Notes under the pieces: generated by a model
What the model saw: only the letters and a program-made list of their open reading frames with translations
What the model was told of the DNA's origin: nothing
Database searches by the model: none
In this document: in pieces, positions 25,187 to 34,441 of the stretch
Numbering within the stretch: position 1 is the stretch's first letter
Layout of the letters: each line of letters opens with the position of its first letter
NCBI GenBank assembly: GCA_018694295.1
Contig: JABHNK010000038.1
Coordinates: 1-60,307 of the forward strand
Source: Waddliaceae bacterium
GTDB taxonomy: Bacteria; Chlamydiota; Chlamydiia; Chlamydiales; JABHNK01
Length of the DNA stretch: 60,307 nt
Direction of reading: 5' to 3'
Position numbers and translations under genes: made by a program

Positions 25187-26362
25187 TTAATGTGAATGAT
25201 CTTCTAAAAGTATGTTCGATTTGTTGTCTAGGAGGTTGCGCTCCTCGCTCTTAAGATATAAAGAACCCTTCTGCGGCTGCCTGAAGGATATCTTGAAAGT
25301 ATAAAGACTCTTCGTCAGCGCCGTACTTATTGTGTCGGAAAATGTCCGCAACATAGGAAAAAGATCTTTGTATGGCACGCGCATAGGGCCGAGAAGCCCG
25401 ACGACGCCAACAGGGGAGTTGTTGATATAATACGGTATGCTCATAACAGTGCAGGCAACGTCGGGGTGTAACACCGTAGCAAGGTCGTTGCCAACCCAAT
25501 ACCTAAGATCATTGCTGTGTAGGCACTCCTTGACAAGGAAACGTAGCGCTGTAGGGTTTTCGAACAAAGCAAGACCGTCAACAAGAGCAGAAGCATCATG
25601 GAACTCCGGAAATGATAGAAGATTCGAAAGACCAGCATGATGAATGTCTTCATGGGTGAAATTCGAGTACCCTATCATATAACGTACCATCACCTCATTG
25701 TAAAAACTTCGGGCAAGAGCAAGCTCTTCAGGGGTTATCTCTTCAGGGATATCGACATGCTGAGAAAGACGATGACGGAAAAATGTCTCTATCCTCTTCA
25801 GCGAAAAAGAACTCAGTTTCTTCTCAGTATGAAGAGTATGAGTCTGTATAAGGCCGAAATCCGTGACGATAACACATAAACAGCGACTGTCGTCGATGGC
25901 GACAAGCTTCAAATCATGGATGCAATCATGGTCGAAGCGTGGCGATGACATGAAAACAGCACAACCAGTAAGGTCGCCTAAAACATCGGCAGCCTTGTGG
26001 AGATATGATAATACCTCAGACGTCTCGTCAAAACGTAAAGACTTAAGACGACGACGAGCTTCCTTGTTCTTAACAGAATCGCTGCTACGATGAGCATTAG
26101 TATCAGCATATAAACGAAAAGCAGCGTCAGTGGGAATGCGACCACCAGAAGAATGTTGCTGAAGAAGATACCCGGAATCCTCAAGGTGTGCGAAATAATT
26201 GCGGATGGTAGCAGAGCTTAAGTCTTTAAAGCCCTTCTCCATCAAAGTGTTGGAGCCAATGGGCTGTCCAGATTTGATGTATAAATCAACAAGACCTAAC
26301 AATACACGACGCTCACGCTCGCCCTTCGCACTCTTCTTCTCATTTTGTAACGGCTTCATCAT
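25187..26362 (-). CDS. hrcA: Heat-inducible transcription repressor HrcA
   Basis: HrcA binds CIRCE operators and represses chaperone genes; GroEL normally keeps it active. The 391-residue product has the N-terminal winged helix (RRVLLGLVDLYIKSGQPIGSNTL..LSSATIRNYFAHLE) and the C-terminal GAF-like domain (IPYYINNSPVGVVGLLGPMRVPY), both standard. It is about 40-50 residues longer than the usual 340-350, with a C-terminal extension after the family's normal end, a chlamydia-like trait. Two adjacent ATGs are possible starts. The promoter and the CIRCE-like operator lie just upstream (26396-26457), so the operon is autoregulated. Confidence 0.96.
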   Translation of the reverse strand: MMKPLQNEKKSAKGERERRVLLGLVDLYIKSGQPIGSNTLMEKGFKDLSSATIRNYFAHLEDSGYLLQQHSSGGRIPTDAAFRLYADTNAHRSSDSVKNKEARRRLKSLRFDETSEVLSYLHKAADVLGDLTGCAVFMSSPRFDHDCIHDLKLVAIDDSRCLCVIVTDFGLIQTHTLHTEKKLSSFSLKRIETFFRHRLSQHVDIPEEITPEELALARSFYNEVMVRYMIGYSNFTHEDIHHAGLSNLLSFPEFHDASALVDGLALFENPTALRFLVKECLHSNDLRYWVGNDLATVLHPDVACTVMSIPYYINNSPVGVVGLLGPMRVPYKDLFPMLRTFSDTISTALTKSLYTFKISFRQPQKGSLYLKSEERNLLDNKSNILLEDHSH

Positions 26363-26395
26363 AGAAAACCCCCAATAATTTCAATTTTAACCACA

Positions 26396-26424
26396 ATATT
26401 ACACCACCATAACAAAAACGTCAA
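26396..26424 (-). promoter_or_regulatory. Primary-sigma promoter of hrcA-grpE-dnaK
   Basis: On the minus strand, TTGACG (26424-26419) and TAATAT (26401-26396) are separated by exactly 17 bases, close to the primary sigma-factor consensus. The expected start of transcription is near 26389, giving a leader of about 27 bases to the first ATG. Confidence 0.85.
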
Positions 26425-26430
26425 CAGTTT

Positions 26431-26457
26431 TTAGCAGTCGACGACCGAGATTGCTAT
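26431..26457. promoter_or_regulatory. CIRCE-like operator for HrcA
   Basis: TTAGCAGTC, a nine-base spacer and GATTGCTAT match the CIRCE consensus TTAGCACTC-N9-GAGTGCTAA with the correct spacer and only a few changes, three of eighteen positions by my count. It lies six bases upstream of the -35 box rather than over the start of transcription. Confidence 0.85.
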
Positions 26458-26495
26458 GTTAATGCGGTGTGTAGGTGATTTCTATCCGCTATTTT

Positions 26496-27212
26496 TTATG
26501 TTTTACAGAATGTCATAGCATAAAGAGTACAAGGTCCGTCATCGAGGATAGTTTTGCCACATTGTTTTAGTGTAGTGCCTGTTGTTATGACGTCATCGAC
26601 GAGGAGTACGGTGAGGTTATTGAGAACGTTCTTTTTTTTCAGGGTGATAATTCCTGGTGGCATTGTTTTTCTTTGTCGTAGTGATTGTCCTGTTTGCGGG
26701 TATTCTCCTGAGGGTTTATTCAGGATGTCGAGGACGGGGCGTTCGATGGTATGTCCTATTGTTTCGGCGAGGAGTTTTGCCTGGTTGTATCCTCGTTGGA
26801 TAAGGCGCATCCGCGGCATTGGTACTGGCACGATGATATCGGGCAGCGGCCAATCTAGTGTTATAAGCTGTGCTGTCATATATGCTCCTGCGCCTTTGGC
26901 TAGGAAGGGCTGTCTGTGGTATTTCATTTTTTTTATGAGCGTTGCCGGTGGGCCTTCGTATTCGAAAGCCGAGGCGCATCCTTTGAAGATGGGCTTTTCT
27001 TTTGTGCACTGCGAACATTTCCGTCTTCTGGTGTTGTAGTGTGCCGAGAAGCATCGCGGGCAGCGTTCGTGGTGTGGTGTTAGTGTCATAAGCTCTCCGC
27101 ATGTCGTGCAGAAGAGAGCATCGCGTTGTAATAGGGGGCTTTCACAGTGTAGACATGTTGGTGGTGATATGAAGTCGACGATAGAATCGAGAAGTGGTGT
27201 GATGAAACGCAT
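26496..27212 (-). CDS. comF: ComF family phosphoribosyltransferase-like protein
   Basis: The 238-residue product has the ComFC layout: an N-terminal zinc finger with four CxxC-type pairs (CLHC, CTTC, CPRC, CSQC at about residues 20-70) and a C-terminal phosphoribosyltransferase fold with the VLLVDDVITTGTTL PRPP-binding loop at about 205-218. ComF-type proteins assist DNA uptake in competent bacteria, but in many non-competent species the role is unknown. It lies ten bases downstream of the giant AsmA-like gene on the same strand and is probably in its transcript. The gap to the hrcA operator is about 40 bases. Confidence 0.93.
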   Translation of the reverse strand: MRFITPLLDSIVDFISPPTCLHCESPLLQRDALFCTTCGELMTLTPHHERCPRCFSAHYNTRRRKCSQCTKEKPIFKGCASAFEYEGPPATLIKKMKYHRQPFLAKGAGAYMTAQLITLDWPLPDIIVPVPMPRMRLIQRGYNQAKLLAETIGHTIERPVLDILNKPSGEYPQTGQSLRQRKTMPPGIITLKKKNVLNNLTVLLVDDVITTGTTLKQCGKTILDDGPCTLYAMTFCKT

Positions 27213-27222
27213 ATTCTACTCT

Positions 27223-30200
27223 TTAGTCTTCTTCGGATTCTGAGATCGTTTGTTTTTGGAAGGTGTATGAAGGATGTATCAGAGAGCCTTTTATGGTGAT
27301 GGTAAACAGCTCGGCGAGTTTGAAGAGGATGTTATATTGTTTCATCTTAATCTTGGCATATAAGTTCCCGCTGAAGTCGACGTACGAAGTGTCATCGTCG
27401 CCAGTAGACAGTAAGAATCGTGACGCTTTACCTTCACTATATACGTCATCGAGTTTAGTGAAGACAACTTTACTATCTTCGATGGTATAGTATATCGACC
27501 CTGACGACGGTGTCATCAGCGAGGTGTCGAGGCCTATACGCGATATAATGTCGCTGGGGATGGAAAGGAGAGACTTCGAAGAAGAAGATTTTTTGCTGTT
27601 GGAGAAGGTGGCGCGTCCGTCGCCAGAGAATGACTTGGTATCGCCGACGATTCCGTTGACGTCGTCGAAAGTCAACGATGATATTATGAAATTCTTATTG
27701 CCGCTAGGTCTTCCGAGTTCTGAAGAATATAGCAGCGAAGGTTTGAAGTCGGTGACAAGGAGCGAGGGCATCGAAAAAGAATATTTTCCTGTTTTCACAT
27801 CGTTGTCGAACGATATCGAAGGTATAGTGATAGTGCCGGCGAGGTCTTCACCGCGCAGGTCTTTGATGGTGAGATTTCCTGGAGAATATTCACACTGTGA
27901 TGAGAAGCGGTCGAAGATATATCCCATAGCGGCGAAGTTCTTCCCACAGAGCGAGCCACTGAAAGAGAGCGGAACGTTGCTTTTTTTGTCGATGTTCCAG
28001 GTGCCGACGAGTTCATATCCGTCGCGGATGCCGAAGGCCTCGATATGGCGCTGAAAGTTGCGAGGTAGAAGCCATTGCGCTTCATTGGTGTTTAAGTGTA
28101 CCTTACTCTTTATCGCTAAAATGTCGGTAGAGGAGCTTTCAGCAGGGACAGCATATATCCTGACCCCAGAAAATGTTCCTTCAGCTTTGTCGAGAGTATA
28201 TTCTCCATTGTCGTCACGTTTCCATGAGACCGTAAGAGGTAATATGCCTTTGTTTTGTAGCGTCCTTGGGTCGCCGTCGCTGAAGATTATGACGCCATTG
28301 TCTGGAGCGTCGGAGGCGACATTGCCAGAAACCCAGAACGTATGGTCGCGGTGACGATATTGTGTCGTCATAGAAAATTTTTCGTCGTAGTATTCTAGGA
28401 AGAAATTCCTGAGGGCATGGTTTTTGCCGAAAAGGTGGTATGTGTCGTGCTTAAGGCATACATTCCACGAAGATCGCGATGGCGTAGCGATAAAGCCGAT
28501 GCTTCCTTCGACGGAGCCTTTGTCTTTTATAGTAGTAAGGATGGCAGGAAGTGGGTCATCGTCGCCGAGAGAGCATGCATGGGCGATGAAACTCGATAAC
28601 GGAGAGAGCTGCTCAGCGGGGATGGTAAAACTGAGGTCTTCGAGAGATACCATGTGGCTGTCGATACTATAGCTCAGCTCTTTTAAGGCGAGGGCGATGC
28701 CGTCGAAAGGCGACGGCGCCGAAGGCATGGCGGCGAAGGTGATATCGTCGAAGGAGATGTCAAGGTTCGACGTTATATGCCATAGCTTCTCGTTAGGGAT
28801 TACGTGAAGCTGTACTCCACCAGAAGCATGGAGGGTGCCATGGGGATCGAGATGATGTAAAGGCTCGGCAAGGGCGTCGAGAATAGGGCCGTCGATGTCG
28901 GCGTCGAAATTGTTGATGTGTGCTTTGAAGATGTTGGCGGCGACGTTATATTCTCCAGTGAGGTTTATAGACAACGCGTCGCCGTTGGTGATGGTGAAGA
29001 AGTCGATATTCCACGTGTCGATAGAAGGGTGTATCGAGGCCGACATCGAGAAGTCGTCGAAAGAAAGCTCTTTGATGAGCCAAGATCCATGTTTTTTTCT
29101 GCCGGAAAGCGAGATTGTTTTGATCTGGTCGTCATTGAGGATGACAGGGCCGCCTTCGACGCCGAAGAAATAGCTTCCGTCGTTTTCATCGTGGTAAAAG
29201 CTTCCATCCAGAATACCTGCAGAATATCCGTCTTTGTATAGCTCCAAGATGTCGTTGTGGAGGGGAACAATTCCTGCCCTGGAAAGACGCTGGAGGTCGA
29301 CGACAAGCGATGTCAATGTACACGAAGGCGTAGAATTGAAAGCCTTGATGCCATAGCTCGGCGATGTCTTCATGATGGCGATGTGAGGGATGATGCCGCC
29401 GATGTGACAAAGGTCGTCGTCTAAAGACCATGTGATGTCCTCATCATCATCGCGTGATGCCTTCCCCGCGAAACGCGAGAACTCGTCGTCGCCGCTATAT
29501 AGGGCGGCATCGAAGGTGAAAAAATTGCCATGCCCTGCCGAGACGGTGACTTCAGGGCTGTAAAGGCGGTACTTGTCGATGCCGACGGTGTCGTTGCCAG
29601 CGAAGATCGTTCCTTCTGTTTCATGGAAAGACAAAGTCTTAGTAGCATGATGATATGCAAACGTCGACGATAGGCCTTCTAGGGCGATGTTGCGTTTCTC
29701 GCCATCAAGGACTCCAGAACTCAGCGCGCCGTAGACATTGGCGTCGAGGGATACGTCGTCAGGAGAAGACTTTATTATAAGAGAACTCTCAAGGTCTGTA
29801 GAGGATATAGTGCCGGACAGTGGGATGTCTATAGTAGCAACATCGGTGAAGTGTGAACAGAAACGCTTGAAATCGTTGAGCTGACATAAGACGTCGGAGA
29901 TGAATATATCGGTGGTGAAGGAGCCTTTGCTAGCAAAATCTATGAAGATCCTCCCCGATAGCGCAACGCCATTACTGACGGCGTCGAGACGCTCCATGGC
30001 GATGGTATTGCTGTCGAAGTGTACGACGGTGTCGATGTCGTCGAAGACAAGGCCCGAATGCCTTTCGCGATAAAGGCCCTTGTCGACAGGAAGGTATCCG
30101 AAATGAGTACCGTCTTTAAGAGAAAAATGGTGGGTGGCTTTTGGCGCCGCCGCCGCTCCTATAGCATCGACAGCGACACTAAAGTGTCTGTTTTCGATGA

Positions 30201-32295
30201 CAACGTCGTTGGCACTATATTGTAAAGTGATAACATCGCGGACGAGGGTTCCTTCGACGTCAGCAGTGCCACTAAGAGACATCCCTTTTCCTCCGAAGAT
30301 AAAAGGGGCGACATATTTCTCGAGGAGGATGCCGTCGCTATGGAACCACCCTCGTTGTAGAGAGCCGCTACTGCTGTCGAAGCCAATAGATATCATATCA
30401 GTAGTGTCATCATTAGTAACAGTAACAATACCGTCACCAAAAATACCAACATCGCTATGCGACAAAGTAGCCTCTAAAGTTATGGCGTCGTCAGCAAAAC
30501 ATTTGCCGAAAGTCTCTCTCATCGGCGAAGGAAAAAGATCGGCGACGTCGGAACCAGAACAAGACGCCACACACGATGCTATCGCTTCCGAAGAGGAAAA
30601 ATCGAAGGTGATGTCTCCAGTGATGCCGGCGAAAGTTCCCGACAACGAAGAATCGTCAACGATGCCATCGGCGATAGAAAATGAAGATGTTATGTCTTCG
30701 AAGGAAAAACGCTCCTCGCGATATGTCATGGCTAACGACGTCTCGGAAAGATCGACAGCAGCATTTACCGTGGAAATAGGATCTGTAGAGGAAACGTCGG
30801 CAGTGAGGCTCCCCGACATTGTGCCGATATATGCCTTGGAATGTCGGTATGAAGAAGATATGACGGCGCTGTTTAAGGAAAAAGAGTCGATAGAAATGTC
30901 AGTAGGGACGTTGTCGACGAAAGAAAGAGAAAGCGAGGCATCGAAGGTGCCATGCTCCAAGGCGATGATGTCGTCGTCGAAAAGCGGAGTATTAAGAAAA
31001 TGCTGGACGATAGCGAACTCATAAGGACCGACGTTCTCCAAAGAAAGAGAGAGAGTATGCTCTTTATCAGCATCTGCAATACCGCGGCAACGAACAGCAC
31101 AGGGAGGATCCCCAGCAGGGGATACTATTATGTCGGCAGCAAGGAAAGGAGAGAAATTCCGCGACGAAGAAAGATGGCCATGTAGGACGAAAGGTGCCGA
31201 AGTCTCCATCTCGACAAGAGAGCCTTCGCTATAAAAATGAAAAGCACCTCCCGAAGCAAACGTCACCGAACCTTTAAGGTCGGCGATAGACCATGGAATG
31301 TTGCGGTATGACGAAGGTGAAAAGTTTATGCCTTCAGGACACGACAGCGTACACGATGTCGTCGACAGCAAAGAGCCAATAAAACTATTTTCTTCATAAA
31401 AATTATTTTTGCGGGGTCTTCTGTCTCCAGAGAATGTCGCCGACACCTTGGTAGCAGTGCCGACAAGGTCGTAAGAAGTCTCTGTACCGGAAAGATCAGA
31501 GACGATAAGCTCGCCTTCGAGATATGGACATAGACGGCGAGGGATGACAATAGATATACTTCCGTCGATGACACCATCATCGGCAGAAAAAGCAATGTCG
31601 TCATCATAGAGAAAAGCTGCGATATCAGAAAGATGAGAACACGATGCCCGCGATACCGTTGCTGTAGCTTTAATGTCGCTGTCACAACGCTCGGCGACGA
31701 CGACGATACCATCATCACCATCATCATCAACGCCGTCGAAAGATAACGACAAGCGTGCATAAGGGTCGGGAAACGAAGCCTCGGAGCAGCTGAATGATAC
31801 AGGCGCCGGCGCTACAGAACCATCAACGTCCTGGAAAATAACACTGCCACCAGTAGCAGAAAACGAAGACACTACCACCGAAGAAAGAAAAGAAACGCCA
31901 GAAAAAGAAGAGAGTGAATCATTGTCGAAGGGGAAAGGAGGTATAGGTCCTTCGCCTTTTATGACGGATATCGTAGGGCGATGTATCGCTACCATGGTTG
32001 ATAAACGGAACTTCATGACCTCCAAAGAACAGTGGATCTCTAGGGCATCGGCAGCGCAAGAATACCCGCCTTCATCATAAGGGGCAGCATCATAAAACGT
32101 TACGCCAGAGAAATATAAGGCGCCATCGTCACAATATTGCAGCGACTCATAACGCATGGGAGCGCCGAAAACCTTGACGCAATGACTCTGAAGACGCCAC
32201 TCGATAAGCGATGTGAAAATCTCGCCACGAAAGAAAAACCCTCCGCCAACAATACCCACAAAGAAGATGATAAGAAAGATATATGCCTTTTTCAT
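27223..32295 (-). CDS. Giant AsmA/YhdP-like envelope protein
   Basis: The 1690-residue protein has one N-terminal membrane anchor (residues about 4-24) and an otherwise periplasmic, beta-rich body dense in Ser, Asp and Gly with repeated strands such as SLSGRI.ID and GIVGDTKSFSGDGRATFS. The C-terminal 110 residues (GSIYYTIEDSKVVFTKLD, then VDFSGNLYAKIKMKQYNI, and IKGSLIHPSYTF) resemble the end of AsmA/YhdP/TamB-class proteins, which form long hydrophobic grooves thought to carry phospholipid from inner to outer membrane. The assignment rests on architecture and the C-terminal motif, not on a full alignment. It diverges from the glycosyltransferase gene at 32396, with about 100 bases holding both promoters. 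Confidence 0.65.
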   Translation of the reverse strand: MKKAYIFLIIFFVGIVGGGFFFRGEIFTSLIEWRLQSHCVKVFGAPMRYESLQYCDDGALYFSGVTFYDAAPYDEGGYSCAADALEIHCSLEVMKFRLSTMVAIHRPTISVIKGEGPIPPFPFDNDSLSSFSGVSFLSSVVVSSFSATGGSVIFQDVDGSVAPAPVSFSCSEASFPDPYARLSLSFDGVDDDGDDGIVVVAERCDSDIKATATVSRASCSHLSDIAAFLYDDDIAFSADDGVIDGSISIVIPRRLCPYLEGELIVSDLSGTETSYDLVGTATKVSATFSGDRRPRKNNFYEENSFIGSLLSTTSCTLSCPEGINFSPSSYRNIPWSIADLKGSVTFASGGAFHFYSEGSLVEMETSAPFVLHGHLSSSRNFSPFLAADIIVSPAGDPPCAVRCRGIADADKEHTLSLSLENVGPYEFAIVQHFLNTPLFDDDIIALEHGTFDASLSLSFVDNVPTDISIDSFSLNSAVISSSYRHSKAYIGTMSGSLTADVSSTDPISTVNAAVDLSETSLAMTYREERFSFEDITSSFSIADGIVDDSSLSGTFAGITGDITFDFSSSEAIASCVASCSGSDVADLFPSPMRETFGKCFADDAITLEATLSHSDVGIFGDGIVTVTNDDTTDMISIGFDSSSGSLQRGWFHSDGILLEKYVAPFIFGGKGMSLSGTADVEGTLVRDVITLQYSANDVVIENRHFSVAVDAIGAAAAPKATHHFSLKDGTHFGYLPVDKGLYRERHSGLVFDDIDTVVHFDSNTIAMERLDAVSNGVALSGRIFIDFASKGSFTTDIFISDVLCQLNDFKRFCSHFTDVATIDIPLSGTISSTDLESSLIIKSSPDDVSLDANVYGALSSGVLDGEKRNIALEGLSSTFAYHHATKTLSFHETEGTIFAGNDTVGIDKYRLYSPEVTVSAGHGNFFTFDAALYSGDDEFSRFAGKASRDDDEDITWSLDDDLCHIGGIIPHIAIMKTSPSYGIKAFNSTPSCTLTSLVVDLQRLSRAGIVPLHNDILELYKDGYSAGILDGSFYHDENDGSYFFGVEGGPVILNDDQIKTISLSGRKKHGSWLIKELSFDDFSMSASIHPSIDTWNIDFFTITNGDALSINLTGEYNVAANIFKAHINNFDADIDGPILDALAEPLHHLDPHGTLHASGGVQLHVIPNEKLWHITSNLDISFDDITFAAMPSAPSPFDGIALALKELSYSIDSHMVSLEDLSFTIPAEQLSPLSSFIAHACSLGDDDPLPAILTTIKDKGSVEGSIGFIATPSRSSWNVCLKHDTYHLFGKNHALRNFFLEYYDEKFSMTTQYRHRDHTFWVSGNVASDAPDNGVIIFSDGDPRTLQNKGILPLTVSWKRDDNGEYTLDKAEGTFSGVRIYAVPAESSSTDILAIKSKVHLNTNEAQWLLPRNFQRHIEAFGIRDGYELVGTWNIDKKSNVPLSFSGSLCGKNFAAMGYIFDRFSSQCEYSPGNLTIKDLRGEDLAGTITIPSISFDNDVKTGKYSFSMPSLLVTDFKPSLLYSSELGRPSGNKNFIISSLTFDDVNGIVGDTKSFSGDGRATFSNSKKSSSSKSLLSIPSDIISRIGLDTSLMTPSSGSIYYTIEDSKVVFTKLDDVYSEGKASRFLLSTGDDDTSYVDFSGNLYAKIKMKQYNILFKLAELFTITIKGSLIHPSYTFQKQTISESEED

Positions 32296-32395
32296 AGCTG
32301 CATGTTATACATAATACGCTATTCTAGTCCAGCATAGCACGAATTTATAACAAATTCTTAGAATAGAAGGACAATTGCGAGGTGATATTGCGATT

Positions 32396-34324
32396 ATGGA
32401 AGAAGACATTGATAAAGAGTTTTTAATAAGAATATATCTGTATGTCGCAGAATATTTATTGCGATTGCCCCGCGATGATGAGATTGCTTTAGGACTTAAA
32501 AGGTTACATGAAAACGGCGGCAAAGCATCAGCACTAAATTTCATGCGATATTCCGACGAAGTTTCACAGCTCGACAGGCGTGGCCATAATGAGCGATATC
32601 ATTCCTTAATAATATCTCCGAAACTCGAGGAAATTTTAGGACCTATATACGTACGATATCTTAACAACCGGTTAAAAGAACGCTATGACACAAAAAAATA
32701 TGAGAGCATTAAAGATATAGCATTATATCGGTGGCTTGTTGAAAGCTTTATTGAAAACAATAGACCGATACATATGGAGATGCTATGTCGGCTAGCACAC
32801 AAATTATACGAAGAGGCTTTCACAAAAGAAGAGGTGCAAAAAACCATTGCCGATGATTTTAGGTATTACAACTTCTTTATATTATATCTTCACTGTAGGA
32901 ATGTTAACATTAATGATGTTAATGAATATTTTCACCACATACAGTCAGGAGATCTGGATATTGTTGATATATGTTATCACTATATACAGCGTTGTGAATA
33001 TTTATCGGTATTGACACCAAAAGGAAGGGTTAATGAAATTGCATACTATATAAATAAATATAAAGACGATAAAGAAATCCAACAATTTGTTGCACAATAC
33101 ATACAAAAAAATCAAAAAGGAATACGTTATATATGTTATCCAGGATCGTCAGGATATGCTCAAAGCGCAAAACAGTATATCCTTGCTCTTGTCAAAGCGG
33201 GCGTTCCTGTTATGGTGGAATTCGAAAAGGCATTTTTTGAACAAAAGGACTCTAAAGTTTCTTTTGAAGATAAAGTACTATTTTACCTTGCTTCACAGAA
33301 CATTGAATATGATTGCGTTGTTGAGCATATTTTGATGACAACAATGATGTACTATTTCAATGAGCGAGAAAGAACAAAAAATAAAAGCATAGAAATGTGT
33401 GCACTTACAATGTGGGAATATGAACATGTCCCCAAGTATCAAATCGAAATACTTAATACTTTTGATCATGTGATATTTCCCTCTAAATGGAATGTCGAAA
33501 TTTTTAAGAAAAACAAGCTTAATGTCGGAGCAACAGAAATATATCAGGTTATCGATAACAGCGCCAAAATAAAAAAATATGATTGCCCTGATAAAAATAT
33601 CGATGAAAAAAAACTGTATTTTGATGATATCCCATCAGATCACTACGTTTTCTTAATGGTAGGAATGTGGAACCCAAGAAAAGGGATGCATGAAACGATA
33701 GAAGCTTTTTTGAAAGCGCATAATAGCTCATCGCGATGCACGTTATATGTGAAGACAGCGCCTTTTGAAGCGTCAGAAGATGATATTACGATCTTACGAG
33801 AGGCGAATAAATTAATAAACGAATATAAGGATGTCCCTAATATAATAATAAATACAGATCTTTTAAACGACCGAGAGATGGATTATCTCTATGATAATAG
33901 TCATTGCTATGTGCAGCTTACTAAGGGGGAAGGTATTGGGCTGGGAGTCTGTGAGATGGCAAGACGAGGAAAGCCGGTTATCGTCACCGATTATAGCGCT
34001 CATAAAGAATATCTACATCATGCATATTATGTCCCTTGTGCTATAGCTCCAATTACAGCAGATAAACGTTATACGCCAGAGGTATGGGACTGCTTTTTGA
34101 AAGAACAACATAAAAAGTGCTTGTGGGCAATACCAGACATCGAAAAAGCTACAGAAATAATACGTTATGTTTATGAGCATCAGAAAGAGGTCGCTGAAAT
34201 GAGCAAAGACAATGCTGACTACATACAAAAAAAATGTTCATACGAAAAGATAGGTAGTGATTTCCTAAAACTTTTTGAAATGTTAAAGCCAGAACAAGAG
34301 AATGTCATCTCTTTGGTGCCATAG
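32396..34324 (+). CDS. Large glycosyltransferase, GT4-like, with a DUF4214-like N-terminus
   Basis: The 642-residue product has a C-terminal GT-B donor-binding half, with FLMVGMWNPRKGMHETIEAF near 420 and the E-x7-E type GEGIGLGVCEMARRGKPVIVTD near 511-532, typical of group 1 glycosyltransferases using nucleotide sugars. The N-terminal 65 residues (LYVAEYLLRLPRDDEIALGL..L) resemble DUF4214, a module often fused to such enzymes. The middle is helical and unassigned. The ATG at 32396 with GAGGTGAT is preferred over an upstream TTG at 32375. The gene is visibly AT-richer than its neighbours and avoids the GTC/GAC codons they favour, which suggests acquisition by transfer. The acceptor is unknown. 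Confidence 0.85.
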   Translation: MEEDIDKEFLIRIYLYVAEYLLRLPRDDEIALGLKRLHENGGKASALNFMRYSDEVSQLDRRGHNERYHSLIISPKLEEILGPIYVRYLNNRLKERYDTKKYESIKDIALYRWLVESFIENNRPIHMEMLCRLAHKLYEEAFTKEEVQKTIADDFRYYNFFILYLHCRNVNINDVNEYFHHIQSGDLDIVDICYHYIQRCEYLSVLTPKGRVNEIAYYINKYKDDKEIQQFVAQYIQKNQKGIRYICYPGSSGYAQSAKQYILALVKAGVPVMVEFEKAFFEQKDSKVSFEDKVLFYLASQNIEYDCVVEHILMTTMMYYFNERERTKNKSIEMCALTMWEYEHVPKYQIEILNTFDHVIFPSKWNVEIFKKNKLNVGATEIYQVIDNSAKIKKYDCPDKNIDEKKLYFDDIPSDHYVFLMVGMWNPRKGMHETIEAFLKAHNSSSRCTLYVKTAPFEASEDDITILREANKLINEYKDVPNIIINTDLLNDREMDYLYDNSHCYVQLTKGEGIGLGVCEMARRGKPVIVTDYSAHKEYLHHAYYVPCAIAPITADKRYTPEVWDCFLKEQHKKCLWAIPDIEKATEIIRYVYEHQKEVAEMSKDNADYIQKKCSYEKIGSDFLKLFEMLKPEQENVISLVP

Positions 34325-34441
34325 ATGTGGTTGATATTCTCATCTTCCTGAAAGAAAATTAGGATGTTAAAAATAATAAAACATTTCTAGCTTAGGAAGC
34401 CTGGAAAGGCGTGGTGTAATAGAAAATTTCTGGGAGGATCG

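Noticed and set aside
30134-31024. Plus-strand frame of 296 residues
   Set aside because: It is antisense to the AsmA-like gene and is a Ser/Pro-rich shadow of its codon bias.
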